From NCBI RefSeq assembly GCF_001298525.1, contig NZ_CP012678.1, positions 682,001 to 746,000 of the forward strand: 64,000 nt of DNA, read 5' to 3'. This document shows positions 17,200-26,804 of this stretch, piece by piece. The DNA is from Psychrobacter urativorans. GTDB taxonomy: Bacteria > Pseudomonadota > Gammaproteobacteria > Pseudomonadales > Moraxellaceae. Numbering within the stretch: position 1 is the first letter of the stretch; each line of letters starts with the position of its first letter. The translations under genes were made by a program, and so were the position numbers. The notes below the pieces were generated by a model that worked only from the letters and a program-made list of their open reading frames with translations, was not told where the DNA came from and searched no databases.

Positions 17200-18465
17200 T
17201 CATTTAGGCTTAAACATCGCTGCACCATCAATTTTTAGCTCAACTTTGTCCGCTTTCCACATCAGTCTTGGGGTTGCCTCGCTCATACGTTTACTAGTCT
17301 CTCCTGAATGCTGCAAAGTAATGCCGTGCTCATCAATAATCGCGATGCCGATAACGTAGGTATACACCAAGTTACTTTTGGCTTTGGGCGAGGCATTAAT
17401 ATTAAAAACACATTCTATAATCTGATCTTGATATTGCATGCGCATCTTAGGCTGCAATGAGGCAATGGAAACCGCGCCATTTGATACCGCAGAATAGACT
17501 GAAAATACCAGTGCGACTTTGCCGCCATAATGCTTCGCAATATCAGGATTGACCAATACCGTCTCTTTGCCCGGCTCATTGATACTCGCCACTTTTATAT
17601 CGCCCTGATGCTGAATATAAGGCATGGTTGTCAGACTGCCAATCTGCTCTGGCGCATTAATATAGCTCATGTCTTTACCATGCTGCGCTAGTATGCCAAC
17701 ACGCAAATCCAAATCATCATTATTGGCACTGGTATCGCCATTATCTATCCAGATGGCTTCTACTAATAAATGGTCATTGCCACCTTTAGTAAGATTAATT
17801 CGATGTTCACTACCCGGTTTGTCTAAGGTTACTTTTTTGAGATTAAGAAGCTGAGATTTTGGTGAGTTATTTGCAGTATTGACAATTTTATTCTGTGCTG
17901 GACTGATAGTGTTATCTGCTACAGGTTGGTCTACGCTCTCATCGTCAGCCACTTCACCACCAAAATGCGTGACTAAAGCACTTAAGCCTCCGTTAAAACC
18001 TTGTCCAATGGCATTAATACGCCAAATATCGTTTTTACGATAGACTTGTAGCAACATAATAGCGCGCTCATTCTCAAACGCACTGCCATCAAATGGATAC
18101 GTTGCTAATGTCTGCCCTGCTTGCTCCAACATGACCTGACTAGCGCCAAGTTCTCGCATGGTTGACTGACCGTCAATCGTCGCGGTCAATACTAAATAAT
18201 CTACGGTATTCGGTAATCTACTGAGATCAATATCAAAGCGCTGTTGCTGATTGTCTATCTGCCAGCTGACGGAGCCACAGGGCGTGTTTGGCTGATTATA
18301 AAAGGTCATGTAATCATCACTTACCAGTTTTTGCTGTTCGTTTAATCCGAAGCATGCCACATCGACAACCGTATTATTGGTCGTTAACTCTACAATCAAG
18401 GTGAACTGCTGCGCAATACCAATATCGGTAAACTTGGCTTTTTGACCGCTAATTAGATTTAACAT
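17200..18465 (-). CDS. terA: TerA/TerD-family stress protein
   Basis: Protein of 421 aa with two TerD-like domains, the layout of TerA from tellurite-resistance gene sets. The N-terminal domain (about 1-175) has VDVACFGLNEQQKL and the later QVYRKNDIWRINAIGQGF. After a Ser/Asn-rich linker, the second domain (from about 215) has LLNLKKVTLDKPG, the calcium-site-like acidic cluster NNDDLDLRVG near 262 and a TerA-like end. TerD domains bind calcium, and these proteins are tied to stress, tellurite and phage resistance in other bacteria, by a mechanism not settled. It stands without terB, terC, terD or terE in the window. The PLD-fold gene lies upstream (18527-19270) on the same strand, 61 bases away, so they may form one transcript. 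Confidence 0.83.
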   Translation of the reverse strand: MLNLISGQKAKFTDIGIAQQFTLIVELTTNNTVVDVACFGLNEQQKLVSDDYMTFYNQPNTPCGSVSWQIDNQQQRFDIDLSRLPNTVDYLVLTATIDGQSTMRELGASQVMLEQAGQTLATYPFDGSAFENERAIMLLQVYRKNDIWRINAIGQGFNGGLSALVTHFGGEVADDESVDQPVADNTISPAQNKIVNTANNSPKSQLLNLKKVTLDKPGSEHRINLTKGGNDHLLVEAIWIDNGDTSANNDDLDLRVGILAQHGKDMSYINAPEQIGSLTTMPYIQHQGDIKVASINEPGKETVLVNPDIAKHYGGKVALVFSVYSAVSNGAVSIASLQPKMRMQYQDQIIECVFNINASPKAKSNLVYTYVIGIAIIDEHGITLQHSGETSKRMSEATPRLMWKADKVELKIDGAAMFKPK

Positions 18466-18526
18466 GCTTATTATCCTAATGATGATTTACTATCCATTTA
18501 TATCATTCTGTTACTTAACCCAACGA

Positions 18527-19270
18527 TTAAACCACCATTCCTGAATCCCACAAGCAAAAATCACCAAATTTACCGCGTTTACTCACGCCACCTGCGGCAC
18601 TGCCCGCATCGGTTAGTACCAGCTCTCCCTCTTTTTCTTCAAGATAGCCTGCTGCGACCAATTTATCTTTTAATTCTTGGGTTTTAACACCAAGTTCTTG
18701 TGCTAATTTGGACGTGGTTAATTTTGAGTAATTTGGCTTATCTCCTGCTACTACTTTAGATTCAGAAGGTGCGACCGCATTTTCCGTTTTATGAGCAGCA
18801 TTATTGGCATTATCTGCTGTGGTTATTTTTTCTAGTGACATCCGTACTTCATCACTGATACGAATAATACGCTGCGCTTCATCATAAGTGTCAGCGTATA
18901 GTTTTGCATCGTCATTACGATTAATAAGTACGCCCATCTCATTATTATTAACTTGGCTAAACTCATAAAGATTTAGACTGGTAATAATGCATTCATTTTC
19001 ATTTAGATAGCATTTTGCATGCAAATTTTTGCAAAAACTGGTGCGAATAAAGGTGAGGTTTTTAAGCCAATTGATTTCTTCGGGTTGCAAATCGTTTTTG
19101 CCATAGACAATGCGAATATCAATTTTCAGACGATTTCTATCTTCTAATAGCTCTTTGATACGGTCGTTTAGCTTAAGATAAGGGCTAATAATAATCAGCC
19201 TATCCGATGCATTTTTAATCAATTCTTCTAAATGATAAGTCGTGCCACTGCTGTTTAAAAATTTTGCCAT
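18527..19270 (-). CDS. Phospholipase D-fold protein with C-terminal helical domain
   Basis: A 247-aa protein with one PLD/Nuc-type half: LIIISPYLKL near residue 29 and the HKD-like motif HAKCYLNENECIITSLNLYEF near 106, where the Asp of HxKx4D is Glu and an SxN follows. Single-motif PLD proteins usually act as dimers, often as nucleases (Nuc, BfiI). After a linker at about 150-185, residues 185-235 read LTTSKLAQELGVKTQELKD and end KFGDFCLW, resembling a winged-helix-like DNA or protein binding module. No signal peptide, so it is cytoplasmic. Adjacent to the TerA-like gene on the same strand and upstream of it. Whether it is a nuclease or a lipid enzyme cannot be decided from sequence. Confidence 0.75.
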   Translation of the reverse strand: MAKFLNSSGTTYHLEELIKNASDRLIIISPYLKLNDRIKELLEDRNRLKIDIRIVYGKNDLQPEEINWLKNLTFIRTSFCKNLHAKCYLNENECIITSLNLYEFSQVNNNEMGVLINRNDDAKLYADTYDEAQRIIRISDEVRMSLEKITTADNANNAAHKTENAVAPSESKVVAGDKPNYSKLTTSKLAQELGVKTQELKDKLVAAGYLEEKEGELVLTDAGSAAGGVSKRGKFGDFCLWDSGMVV

Positions 19271-19334
19271 TGAAATATCCTCAACCTTTACTATTCTTAG
19301 TGATGACTACTGCCAAAAATTTATTATTTCTTAT

Positions 19335-19375
19335 AAAAAAACCCATACCTAGCGTACTAGAAATGGGCTTTTTTG
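19335..19375 (-). terminator. Intrinsic terminator after glnS
   Basis: On the minus strand AAGCCCAT pairs with ATGGGTTT around an inner CTAG/CTAG stem and is followed by a run of seven Ts. It lies about 60 bases past the glnS stop and before the PLD-fold gene. Confidence 0.8.
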
Positions 19376-19436
19376 CAAACTACTATTGCCAATTTTGACG
19401 AGTGTTAAGTTTGGCGAGTTAAGCCGATGTCATCAA

Positions 19437-21176
19437 TTATGCAGGTTTATAGCTGTCACGTAGACTCACAATTTGATTAAATACTGGCTGCTTTGTGCTG
19501 TGTTGTTGCTCATCAGAGATAAAGTAACCTTCACGCTCGAACTGAAAACGCGTGCCAGCAGGTGCATTGACTAATGATGGCTCAACGACAGCCGCAAGTT
19601 CCGTCAGTGAATTTGGATTAAGCGCTTCATGAACGTCGCTCACACTGCTTGGGTCTTCAACGCTGAATAACTGCTCATATAAACGTACAGTCGCTGGAAT
19701 ACCTTGGCTTGCCGATACCCAGTGAATCACGCCTTTCACCTTGCGACCTTCAGGATTTTGACCTAAAGTGGTTGGATCAATGGTGGCTTTTAGCTCAATC
19801 ACCTTGCCAGCGTCATCGAGCACATGCTCAGTGACGGCTAAGACATAAGTATTACGCAAGCGAATCTCATTTTTCTCTGGCGATAAACGCTTATAACCAG
19901 CTGGCGGCTCAATTTCGTAGTCGCCTTGGTCAATATACAAATCTTTAGTAAACGGAATTTCACGCTCACCCATATCGACATTCGGATGATTTGGCTGTGT
20001 GAGCCACAAGGTTTGTAGTTCTTCATCCCAGCGTGCATTAACGCCTTCTGCTTTTAAAGACTCCCAGTCTTTTACCGCCTCGTCAAAGTTGGTAATAGTC
20101 ACTTTCAACGGCTTTAACACTGCCATACCGCGCGCGGTGGTGTCATCAAGTGATTGACGGATACTAAACTCTAGAAGACGCATATCAATGACGCCATCAG
20201 CTTTGGTCACGCCCACGCGGTCACAGAAGTCACGCAACCCTTCAGGCGTATAACCACGACGACGCATGCCAGCAATCGTTGGCATACGTGGGTCATCCCA
20301 ACCGCTGACGATATTTTCATCAACCAATTGCTTAAGTTTACGCTTACTGGTCAAGGTATGGTCAACGTTTAGGCGCGAAAATTCATACTGATGCGGCGGT
20401 TGCTCAAAGCCAATTTTATTCACAATCCAATCATAAAACGGACGATGGTCTTCAAATTCTAACGTACAGATAGAATGCGTAATGCCTTCGTGCGCATCCG
20501 ATAAGGGATGGGCAAAATCATACATCGGATAGATGCACCATTTATCACCCGTTTGATGATGCGCTTGATGCATGACGCGATAAATAATCGGGTCACGCAT
20601 ATTCATATTGGCATCGCCCATATCAATCTTGGCGCGCAATACCGCTTTACCATCGGCAAATTTGCCATTTTTCATATCATCGAACAGTTTCAAATTATCC
20701 GCGACACTGGCATCACGCTGCGGTGAAGGTTTACCCACTTCGGTAAACGAGCCACGATTGTCCCTAATTTGCTCAAGCGTTTGCAAATCCACGTAAGCAT
20801 CACCTTGTTCAATGAGCTGTACTGCCCACGCATAAAGCTGGTCAAAGTAACTTGAGGCATATAACGCCTCGCCTGCCCACTCAAAGCCCAACCAACGCAC
20901 ATCTTTTTTGATATTATCGATATAATCTTGCTTTTCTGCCGTTGGATTGGTGTCGTCATAACGCAAGTTACAAATACCGTCAAACTCTTGAGCGATACCA
21001 AAATTTAGACAAATCGACTTCACGTGTCCCAAATGCAAATAGCCATTCGGCTCAGGTGGAAAACGGGTGACGATTTGCTTATATTTTTGCGCCTTCACAT
21101 CATCACGAATGATATTACGAATAAAGTCGTTTTTTTGTTCCACTTTTTGTTCAATGTTGTTTGAGTGCTCACTCAT
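19437..21176 (-). CDS. glnS: Glutaminyl-tRNA synthetase
   Basis: Class I aminoacyl-tRNA synthetase that charges tRNA-Gln directly. The 579-aa protein has the HIGH-type motif in PPEPNGYLHLGHVKS (residues about 40-54), the CNLRYDDTNP segment near 87 and the KMSKS-type loop as LTSKRKL near 287. The C-terminal beta-barrel anticodon domains follow (GVIHWVS near 453). Length fits GlnS of E. coli (554). AGGAG lies 9 bases before the ATG. The GlnRS reading over the related GluRS rests on the overall length, the PNGYLHLGHVKSI form of the motif and the C-terminal barrels. Confidence 0.97.
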   Translation of the reverse strand: MSEHSNNIEQKVEQKNDFIRNIIRDDVKAQKYKQIVTRFPPEPNGYLHLGHVKSICLNFGIAQEFDGICNLRYDDTNPTAEKQDYIDNIKKDVRWLGFEWAGEALYASSYFDQLYAWAVQLIEQGDAYVDLQTLEQIRDNRGSFTEVGKPSPQRDASVADNLKLFDDMKNGKFADGKAVLRAKIDMGDANMNMRDPIIYRVMHQAHHQTGDKWCIYPMYDFAHPLSDAHEGITHSICTLEFEDHRPFYDWIVNKIGFEQPPHQYEFSRLNVDHTLTSKRKLKQLVDENIVSGWDDPRMPTIAGMRRRGYTPEGLRDFCDRVGVTKADGVIDMRLLEFSIRQSLDDTTARGMAVLKPLKVTITNFDEAVKDWESLKAEGVNARWDEELQTLWLTQPNHPNVDMGEREIPFTKDLYIDQGDYEIEPPAGYKRLSPEKNEIRLRNTYVLAVTEHVLDDAGKVIELKATIDPTTLGQNPEGRKVKGVIHWVSASQGIPATVRLYEQLFSVEDPSSVSDVHEALNPNSLTELAAVVEPSLVNAPAGTRFQFEREGYFISDEQQHSTKQPVFNQIVSLRDSYKPA

Positions 21177-21423
21177 GGGGCATTGCTCCTAACGCAAGTT
21201 ATCAGGTTATAGGGCGTGATATCACGTTTAATAGAAAAATTTAAAAGTTAATAAAATTATGAAAAAATATACTGGTAAAAGTTAAAGTTGCGTTATTCTA
21301 TCAGGTTTCACAAACGCATTAACAGCCTGATACATGACAGGCGACAAAAAAGCCGTTAGACTAGCGACAACATTCACACACCACCGTACCATTTTAGGTA
21401 TGGTTATCAAAAAGGAATATAAT

Positions 21424-21936
21424 ATGGTTGATATGCCAGTAGTACAACTTGACACCAATATGGGTGCAATCGTTATCGAACTTAACGAAGAAAAAGCCCC
21501 AAAAACCGTAGAAAACTTTTTAAACTACGTAAAATCTGGTCATTATGACGGTACTATTTTTCATCGCATCATCGACGGTTTTATGATTCAAGGCGGCGGT
21601 ATGGACGCTGAGATGAAAGAAAAAGGCACAAATAAGCCAGTTGAAAACGAAGCAGATAACGGTCTAAAAAATGACGCGGGCACTATCGCTATGGCGCGTA
21701 CCCAAGATCCGCATTCAGCGACCAGCCAGTTTTTTGTTAACGTAAAAGACAATGACTTCCTAAACCATTCTGGCAAAAATATGCAAGGTTGGGGTTACAC
21801 TGTGTTTGGTAAAGTCACAAGCGGTATGGACGTGATTGAAAAAATGAAAGGCGTACCTACTGGTCGTTTCGGCATGCACGCTGATGTACCAAAAGAGCCA
21901 GTTGTTATTAACTCAGCGACCATCATTACTAAATAA
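21424..21936 (+). CDS. ppiB: Cyclophilin-type peptidyl-prolyl isomerase
   Basis: Cytoplasmic cyclophilin that speeds cis-trans turning at proline. The 170-aa protein contains the family core: [22 protein letters not shown] near 25-45, FMIQGGG near 50, [11 protein letters not shown] near 104 and [15 protein letters not shown] near 131. It has no signal peptide, so PpiB rather than PpiA. The start at 21424 is set by AAGGA 8 bases upstream; the frame runs open from 21334 but the added 30 residues look non-coding. lpxH follows 79 bases downstream on the same strand, an arrangement also seen in E. coli (ppiB-lpxH). Confidence 0.95.
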   Translation: MVDMPVVQLDTNMGAIVIELNEEKAPKTVENFLNYVKSGHYDGTIFHRIIDGFMIQGGGMDAEMKEKGTNKPVENEADNGLKNDAGTIAMARTQDPHSATSQFFVNVKDNDFLNHSGKNMQGWGYTVFGKVTSGMDVIEKMKGVPTGRFGMHADVPKEPVVINSATIITK

Positions 21937-22015
21937 TTGACACTCAGTAATTGACGTTTTTTTAAGACGCTGACTTTTTAAAAGATAATTTTAAAAATTA
22001 TTAGGATTATGATAA

Positions 22016-22891
22016 ATGCAGACATTTAATCATCTTATTACCACCCGTCCTCATGACGTACGGCAAATATTGATAAGTGACTTGCATTTATCCCCTGAAG
22101 AGCCTGCCTTAGTGCAGGCTTTTTTGGCATTGCTTGATGATTGCCTTGCTCTGCCTGCGCTCAAATGCTTATTTATTTTAGGCGACTGGTTTGAAGTGTG
22201 GCTAGGTGATGATGCTTATCTCACATTGAGCGCAAACGCGCGCCAAACGCATTGGTTAAGCCCTATTATCGCCAAATTACAACAACTTCAGTCTACTGGC
22301 TGCGATATTTTAGTAATGCATGGCAATCGCGATTTTTTGTTGGCACAGGATTTTTGTGACTTGTTTGGCGGCAAGTTGATTTTTGAGCCGTATACTCTAC
22401 AGGTTGGTCAAGAAAAATATCGACTTGAACATGGCGACGCCCTATGTACCGATGATAAAAAATATCAGTTTTTTCGTAAAATAATGCGCCATCGTTTAAC
22501 TCAGTGGTATTTGCTCAATAAATCATTAGAAAAACGCTTAGAAATCGCAGATAACATGCGTCAAAAAAGCCAGCAAAATAACACCAAAAAAGCCGCTTAT
22601 ATCATGGATATCAATGACACTGCGGTTAATCGAGCCATCTATAGTTTTGATGCGCTGCTACATGGACATACCCATCGTCCTGAGATTCATTACAGCTCTG
22701 ACGGCAAGACCCGCTACGTGCTTGGTGATTGGCGACTGCTTGATTCAGACACGCGCCAGCCTAAAGTTAGTGCAGTTATTGGCGTCGTTACAGTAGATAT
22801 CAATTCAAATAATAGTAATGGTAGTAGCAATAGCAATAATGACGACAATGCCGAGTTTGATTTGTTTGAATTTAATTTTTTACAAAGATGA
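22016..22891 (+). CDS. lpxH: UDP-2,3-diacylglucosamine diphosphatase
   Basis: Membrane-associated hydrolase of lipid A synthesis that converts UDP-2,3-diacylglucosamine to lipid X. The 291-aa protein carries the metallophosphatase motifs in order: ISDLHLS near residue 19, LGDWFEVWLGDD near 57, MHGNRDFLLAQDF near 100, EHGDALCTDD near 139 and HGHTHRPE near 216. The core ends near residue 250. The last 35-40 residues are an Asn/Ser-rich tail encoded by AAT/AGT-type repeats that E. coli LpxH (240 aa) lacks; it looks like repeat expansion. It follows ppiB on the same strand and ends before a strong terminator. Confidence 0.95.
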   Translation: MQTFNHLITTRPHDVRQILISDLHLSPEEPALVQAFLALLDDCLALPALKCLFILGDWFEVWLGDDAYLTLSANARQTHWLSPIIAKLQQLQSTGCDILVMHGNRDFLLAQDFCDLFGGKLIFEPYTLQVGQEKYRLEHGDALCTDDKKYQFFRKIMRHRLTQWYLLNKSLEKRLEIADNMRQKSQQNNTKKAAYIMDINDTAVNRAIYSFDALLHGHTHRPEIHYSSDGKTRYVLGDWRLLDSDTRQPKVSAVIGVVTVDINSNNSNGSSNSNNDDNAEFDLFEFNFLQR

Positions 22892-22934
22892 TTTTTTTGG
22901 ACATAGTATAATCTTACATCAGTAAAATAGTTTA

Positions 22935-22974
22935 AAAAAAAGGGTCTGTTAAATAGTTAACAGACCCTTTTTTC
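22935..22974. terminator. Bidirectional terminator, lpxH / orn
   Basis: A perfect 12-bp stem AGGGTCTGTTAA / TTAACAGACCCT with a 4-base ATAG loop, preceded by an A run and followed by six Ts. It serves both converging genes. Confidence 0.92.
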
Positions 22975-22997
22975 TTACCCTAATTAGCAATAACTAC

Positions 22998-23585
22998 TTA
23001 AGGTAGCAAATTAAAGAAGTGTTGACGATAGTGTTTTAGCTCACGAATAGAGTCGCGGATATCGTCTAATGCTAAATGACTGCCATTCTTTTCAAAGTTT
23101 TTAAGGATATCCGGACGCCAGCGAAAGCACAGCTCTTTTATAGAGGAAACATCGAGATTACGATAATGGAAGAATTTTTCTAATTCTGGCATTTGTCGCG
23201 CCATAAAACGGCGATCTTGGCAGATAGAGTTACCGCACATTGGCGATTTGCCACTGTCGACCCATTTATCGAGAAACTTAATAGTCTCAGCTTCAGCCTC
23301 TGCCAAGGTTACTGTACTACGGCGCACACGATCAATCAGCCCTGATTGACCATGTTGCTTGGTATTCCAGTCGTCCATGCCGTTTAATTTTTGATCCGAT
23401 ACTTTAATCGCAAAAACAGGACCTTCGGCAAGCACGTTCAAATCTTCGTCGGTCACGACGGTTGCAATTTCGATAATCTCATCATTTAACGTATCAAGTC
23501 CGGTCATTTCTAAGTCAATCCATACCAGCCCTTTTTTACCTTGGTTTTTAATTTTGATTTTATTGGGATGGTCGCTGGTACTCAT
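22998..23585 (-). CDS. orn: Oligoribonuclease
   Basis: DEDDh 3'-5' exoribonuclease that degrades two- to five-base RNA leftovers, including linear di-GMP. The 195-aa protein begins its catalytic domain [10 protein letters not shown] (near residue 22, first Asp and Glu), has [21 protein letters not shown] near 117 with the third acidic residue, and ends with the [18 protein letters not shown] box holding the His and last Asp. The start at 23585 is set by AGGA 6 bases upstream; the frame extends to 23603. It is divergent from rsgA, as in E. coli and many gamma-proteobacteria. Confidence 0.96.
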   Translation of the reverse strand: MSTSDHPNKIKIKNQGKKGLVWIDLEMTGLDTLNDEIIEIATVVTDEDLNVLAEGPVFAIKVSDQKLNGMDDWNTKQHGQSGLIDRVRRSTVTLAEAEAETIKFLDKWVDSGKSPMCGNSICQDRRFMARQMPELEKFFHYRNLDVSSIKELCFRWRPDILKNFEKNGSHLALDDIRDSIRELKHYRQHFFNLLP

Positions 23586-23823
23586 AAAGTGTCCTATAAT
23601 CAATCGGTTAGTTAATCATTGTTAAAGCCACATGACATAAATTGTGCTTCAATATAATCAATAGTCTAAAAAGTAGCGTGCTATGTACCTGAACAGTCGT
23701 CACGTCTTAAAGGCATGTATGCCCAAAACGTTACAAAATCACCGTCTGTCACGTTTACTTTAGGCTGTATGTTAGCAAATTTTCACGCTACACTGAGCAA
23801 TATTTTTATAATAGGTTTTACCC

Positions 23824-24927
23824 ATGGCATTAATTCGGCAACGCAAACTGACCAAACAGCAGATTCGTCGCATCGATAAACAACAGCTGGAGAGTCAAAC
23901 CAGCATTGATGATAGCTTGATGGATGGCGTGGTCATGGCGCATTATGGTAAGCAATTAGAAGTCCAAGTGACCAGCCTGCCCGATTTTATTCCTGAACAG
24001 CCTGAGATTGCACCCGATGATCCAGAGCCGTTTTGGCAGGAGTTAGCGCTTGGCGATATTTGGCGCTGTCATGTTCGCACTAACTTGCCGATGTTAGCCG
24101 CAGGCGACCAAGTACGTTGGAACGCAGACTCCAATACCGGATTTGGGCGCATTGAGTCGGTAAAACCGCGCACCTCAATGGTTTCGCGTCCGGATCGTTA
24201 TCATAAGCTCAAACCGGTTGCCGCTAATGTCGATATTCTCGCCATTGTATTTGCACCATTGCCCGCCGCCGCGCCTACGTTGATTGACCGCTATTTAGTC
24301 GTTTGCCATCATGCCGGTGTCAAGCCGCTACTGGTACTAAATAAAGCGGATTTATTAGCCGAAGAAAACGGTGTCGATACCAATGAGCTGTTGGCGCAAT
24401 ATGCCGCGCTGGGCTATGAAAGCGTGTTAACGTCTGTTGATTGCCCTGAAAATATCGCTGGCAGTAATGACCAACAGGGACTGGGTGATTTAAAACAGTT
24501 TATTGATAATAAATTGGTAATTTTTGCCGGACAATCTGGCGTCGGAAAAAGCAGCTTAATCAATGCCTTACTGCCCGAATCCGCGCAAAGCGTCAATATT
24601 ATCTCTGATAATTCAAAACTTGGGCAACATACCACCACGACCAGTCGCTTATTACCGTTTAATCCGGATGATTTAACTCAAGGCGGTATCGTTGATACGC
24701 CCGGTATCCGTGAATACGGCATTTGGCACTTGACGCCTGACGATATTATCTCGGGCTTTATTGAACTTGCGCCCTTATCGGGTGACTGTCAGTTCCGCGA
24801 TTGTCGCCATACTCATAACAGTAAAGGCTGCGCGCTATGGCGAGCAGTGGCTGACGGACAAGTGCTGCAACGCCGCGTTGAAAACCTTGTTACCCTACGT
24901 GAAGAAGCTGATACCAAACCTTATTAA
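23824..24927 (+). CDS. rsgA: Ribosome small-subunit GTPase RsgA
   Basis: Circularly permuted GTPase that acts late in 30S maturation. The 367-aa protein has an N-terminal OB-like domain, then the permuted G motifs: G4 LNKAD near residue 170, P-loop GQSGVGKSS near 237, DTPGIREYG (G3) near 292. The C-terminal zinc site reads CQFRDCRHTHNSKGCAL near 323-339. All catalytic features are present. It starts 238 bases from the divergent orn start. The rhodanese gene follows on the same strand after 162 bases. Confidence 0.96.
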   Translation: MALIRQRKLTKQQIRRIDKQQLESQTSIDDSLMDGVVMAHYGKQLEVQVTSLPDFIPEQPEIAPDDPEPFWQELALGDIWRCHVRTNLPMLAAGDQVRWNADSNTGFGRIESVKPRTSMVSRPDRYHKLKPVAANVDILAIVFAPLPAAAPTLIDRYLVVCHHAGVKPLLVLNKADLLAEENGVDTNELLAQYAALGYESVLTSVDCPENIAGSNDQQGLGDLKQFIDNKLVIFAGQSGVGKSSLINALLPESAQSVNIISDNSKLGQHTTTTSRLLPFNPDDLTQGGIVDTPGIREYGIWHLTPDDIISGFIELAPLSGDCQFRDCRHTHNSKGCALWRAVADGQVLQRRVENLVTLREEADTKPY

Positions 24928-25089
24928 ACCAATGGGAAGTATTAAGAATCTCTCACTGGTCATCAGTTAAAAAGTAGTGGCGTTATCCTGCGTTTACTAT
25001 GAATGAGCAAATCGGTATAATAGCGCCTTGTTCAATGACTTAAGCTGTATCCGCAGTTTAATAGAACACTTATTTTTTGGAGGTATGTT

Positions 25090-25545
25090 TTGGATCGTGC
25101 GCTTGAATTTGTGGGTCACCACCCGTTTTTATTTGGCATTTTAGCTGTACTTGCGGTCATGTTTTTTGCCATTGAAAATAAACGTAGTGGTAAGAAAATA
25201 TCACCCAATACGCTTGGCATGATGGTCAACTCTCAAAACGCGCAGCTTATCGATATTCGCGCTAAAAAGAAGTTCACCACTGGCTATATCCAAGGCAGTC
25301 GCAACATTCCTTTTACGGACCTTAAAGACCGCTTAGCAGAAATTCGTGCTATTGAAGCCCCTGTGATTATCATTTGTGATATGGGTATACAAGCAGGTGC
25401 AGCGGTACAGATGATCGGTAAAGATAACGTCTATCGCCTAGATGGTGGCATTGGTGGCTGGCAAGCAGGCGGTATGCCGTTGGTTGGTATCAAAGACGTT
25501 CAAGCTAAAAATAAAGGCAAAGCAAAACCAACCTTGCTGAAGTAA
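25090..25545 (+). CDS. Membrane-anchored rhodanese-like protein
   Basis: A 151-aa protein with one N-terminal transmembrane segment (residues about 11-27) and a rhodanese domain facing the cytoplasm or periplasm. LIDIRAKKKFTTGYIQGSRNIPF is the typical entry, and the active-site loop is CDMGIQAG, so the sulfur-carrying Cys near residue 98 is kept. DGGIGGWQAGGMPL closes the domain. This is the layout of E. coli YibN, which lies next to grxC and secB, and grxC and secB indeed follow here. The start is a TTG at 25090, supported by GGAGG at 25079-25083 six bases before it; no in-frame ATG precedes it. Confidence 0.88.
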   Translation: MDRALEFVGHHPFLFGILAVLAVMFFAIENKRSGKKISPNTLGMMVNSQNAQLIDIRAKKKFTTGYIQGSRNIPFTDLKDRLAEIRAIEAPVIIICDMGIQAGAAVQMIGKDNVYRLDGGIGGWQAGGMPLVGIKDVQAKNKGKAKPTLLK

Positions 25546-25599
25546 AACTGTATGTGATAAAGCAATATATTACTTATATTAAGCAACTTATATAGCCTA

Positions 25600-25631
25600 A
25601 AAAAGACACTCGATAATGTAGTGTCTTTTTT
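25600..25631 (+). terminator. Intrinsic terminator after the rhodanese gene
   Basis: AAAAAGACACT pairs with AGTGTCTTTTTT over a 9-base loop. The rest of the 336-base gap to grxC (25546-25881) is AT-rich with no coding pattern and must carry the grxC promoter. Confidence 0.85.
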
Positions 25632-25881
25632 TATGCGGCTATGTAAGCTGCTTGTGTTACTTTTTGCAAGCTTTAACAGCGCTAACTTGAATTTATCCTG
25701 CCTAGCCCCACTTTATAATGAGCATAATTAAATATAGGCTTGCGCTTAACTTGATTGCCGTCAATATGAGCAACTTTTATAATACTGTTTTTTATAAGAT
25801 TATTTTTTATAAAACTATTCCTATCACATTCTTTTTATAACATAACAATTGCTTTACAAATTTATCAATTAAGGATTTATC

Positions 25882-26145
25882 ATGACCGTCTCTGTGAAAG
25901 TTTACACCACCCCTATTTGCCCTTACTGCTCAAACGCCAAACAGCTCTTAAAATCTAAAGGGGTTGCGTATGAAGAAATTGGTATGCATGATATGAGTAG
26001 CGATGACCGTCGTGCGTTAATGCAAAAAACCAATAATTATCGTACCGTACCGCAAATCTTCGTGGGTGATACCTTTGTCGGTGGCTTTGATGAGCTCAAT
26101 CAGCTAAACCAACAAGGTAAGCTTGACGAACTGTTGGCAGGCTAA
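25882..26145 (+). CDS. grxC: Glutaredoxin 3
   Basis: Small glutathione-dependent disulfide reductase of 87 aa. The dithiol active site is CPYC at residues 13-16 (TTPICPYCSNAKQLL). The cis-Pro TVPQIFVGDTFVGGFDEL near 57 binds glutathione. Length and motif match GrxC. A GGA sits a few bases before the ATG. secB follows after 109 bases on the same strand, keeping the widespread yibN-grxC-secB order. Confidence 0.95.
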   Translation: MTVSVKVYTTPICPYCSNAKQLLKSKGVAYEEIGMHDMSSDDRRALMQKTNNYRTVPQIFVGDTFVGGFDELNQLNQQGKLDELLAG

Positions 26146-26254
26146 GACTTTAACTTGCTGCTGGTGTTTATAGATGTAGCGTTTGGTAAGAATCTATTAC
26201 CACTGCGTTTAGATTAAGATTATAATCATATTTTTTAAACTTTGAGGATTTATC

Positions 26255-26707
26255 ATGGCTGACGAACAAGCACAACCACAATTAGCACTAGAACGCATTT
26301 ATGTTAAAGATATGTCACTTGAAGTTCCGGGTGCAGAAGTATTCACCAAAGAGTGGAACCCTGAGCTAGATATCAACTTATCAAGCAATGCTGACAAACT
26401 AGATGATGACCATTTCCAAGTGGTTTTGACCGTGAGCGTCAACGCTAAAAATGCTGGAGAAGCGGCATTTATCGCAGAAGTACATCAAGCAGGTATCTTC
26501 TTATTAAAAGATATCCCAGAAGACCAAATCGGTCAAATCTTAGGCGCATATTGCCCTAACGTGTTGTTCCCTTATGCCCGTGAGGTGATTAGCGATATCG
26601 TCACTCGTGGCAGCTTCCCGCAGTTATTGTTAGCACCTGTTAACTTTGACCAAGCGTATGCGCAAAGCCAACAGCAAGCACAAATAGACGCTGAAGGTAA
26701 TGCTTAA
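26255..26707 (+). CDS. secB: Protein export chaperone SecB
   Basis: Tetrameric cytoplasmic chaperone that holds preproteins unfolded for SecA. The 150-aa protein shows [19 protein letters not shown] near residue 12, the acidic SecA-contact strand, and the hallmark [28 protein letters not shown] near 98-125, then [12 protein letters not shown]. Ribosome site GAGGA lies 7-8 bases before the ATG. A two-way terminator follows. Confidence 0.97.
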   Translation: MADEQAQPQLALERIYVKDMSLEVPGAEVFTKEWNPELDINLSSNADKLDDDHFQVVLTVSVNAKNAGEAAFIAEVHQAGIFLLKDIPEDQIGQILGAYCPNVLFPYAREVISDIVTRGSFPQLLLAPVNFDQAYAQSQQQAQIDAEGNA

Positions 26708-26746
26708 TTATTAATTATTTAATGATTAAGTAGAAAATAGTGATGT

Positions 26747-26783
26747 AAAAAGCCGCTTCCTATCAATAGAAAGCGGCTTTTTT
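26747..26783. terminator. Bidirectional terminator, secB / adk
   Basis: AAAAAGCCGCTT pairs with AAGCGGCTTTTT around a 12-base loop that can pair further. A and T runs flank it on both sides, suiting the converging genes. Confidence 0.88.
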
Positions 26784-26804
26784 ATGCTCAACTTTTAGCA
26801 AATA

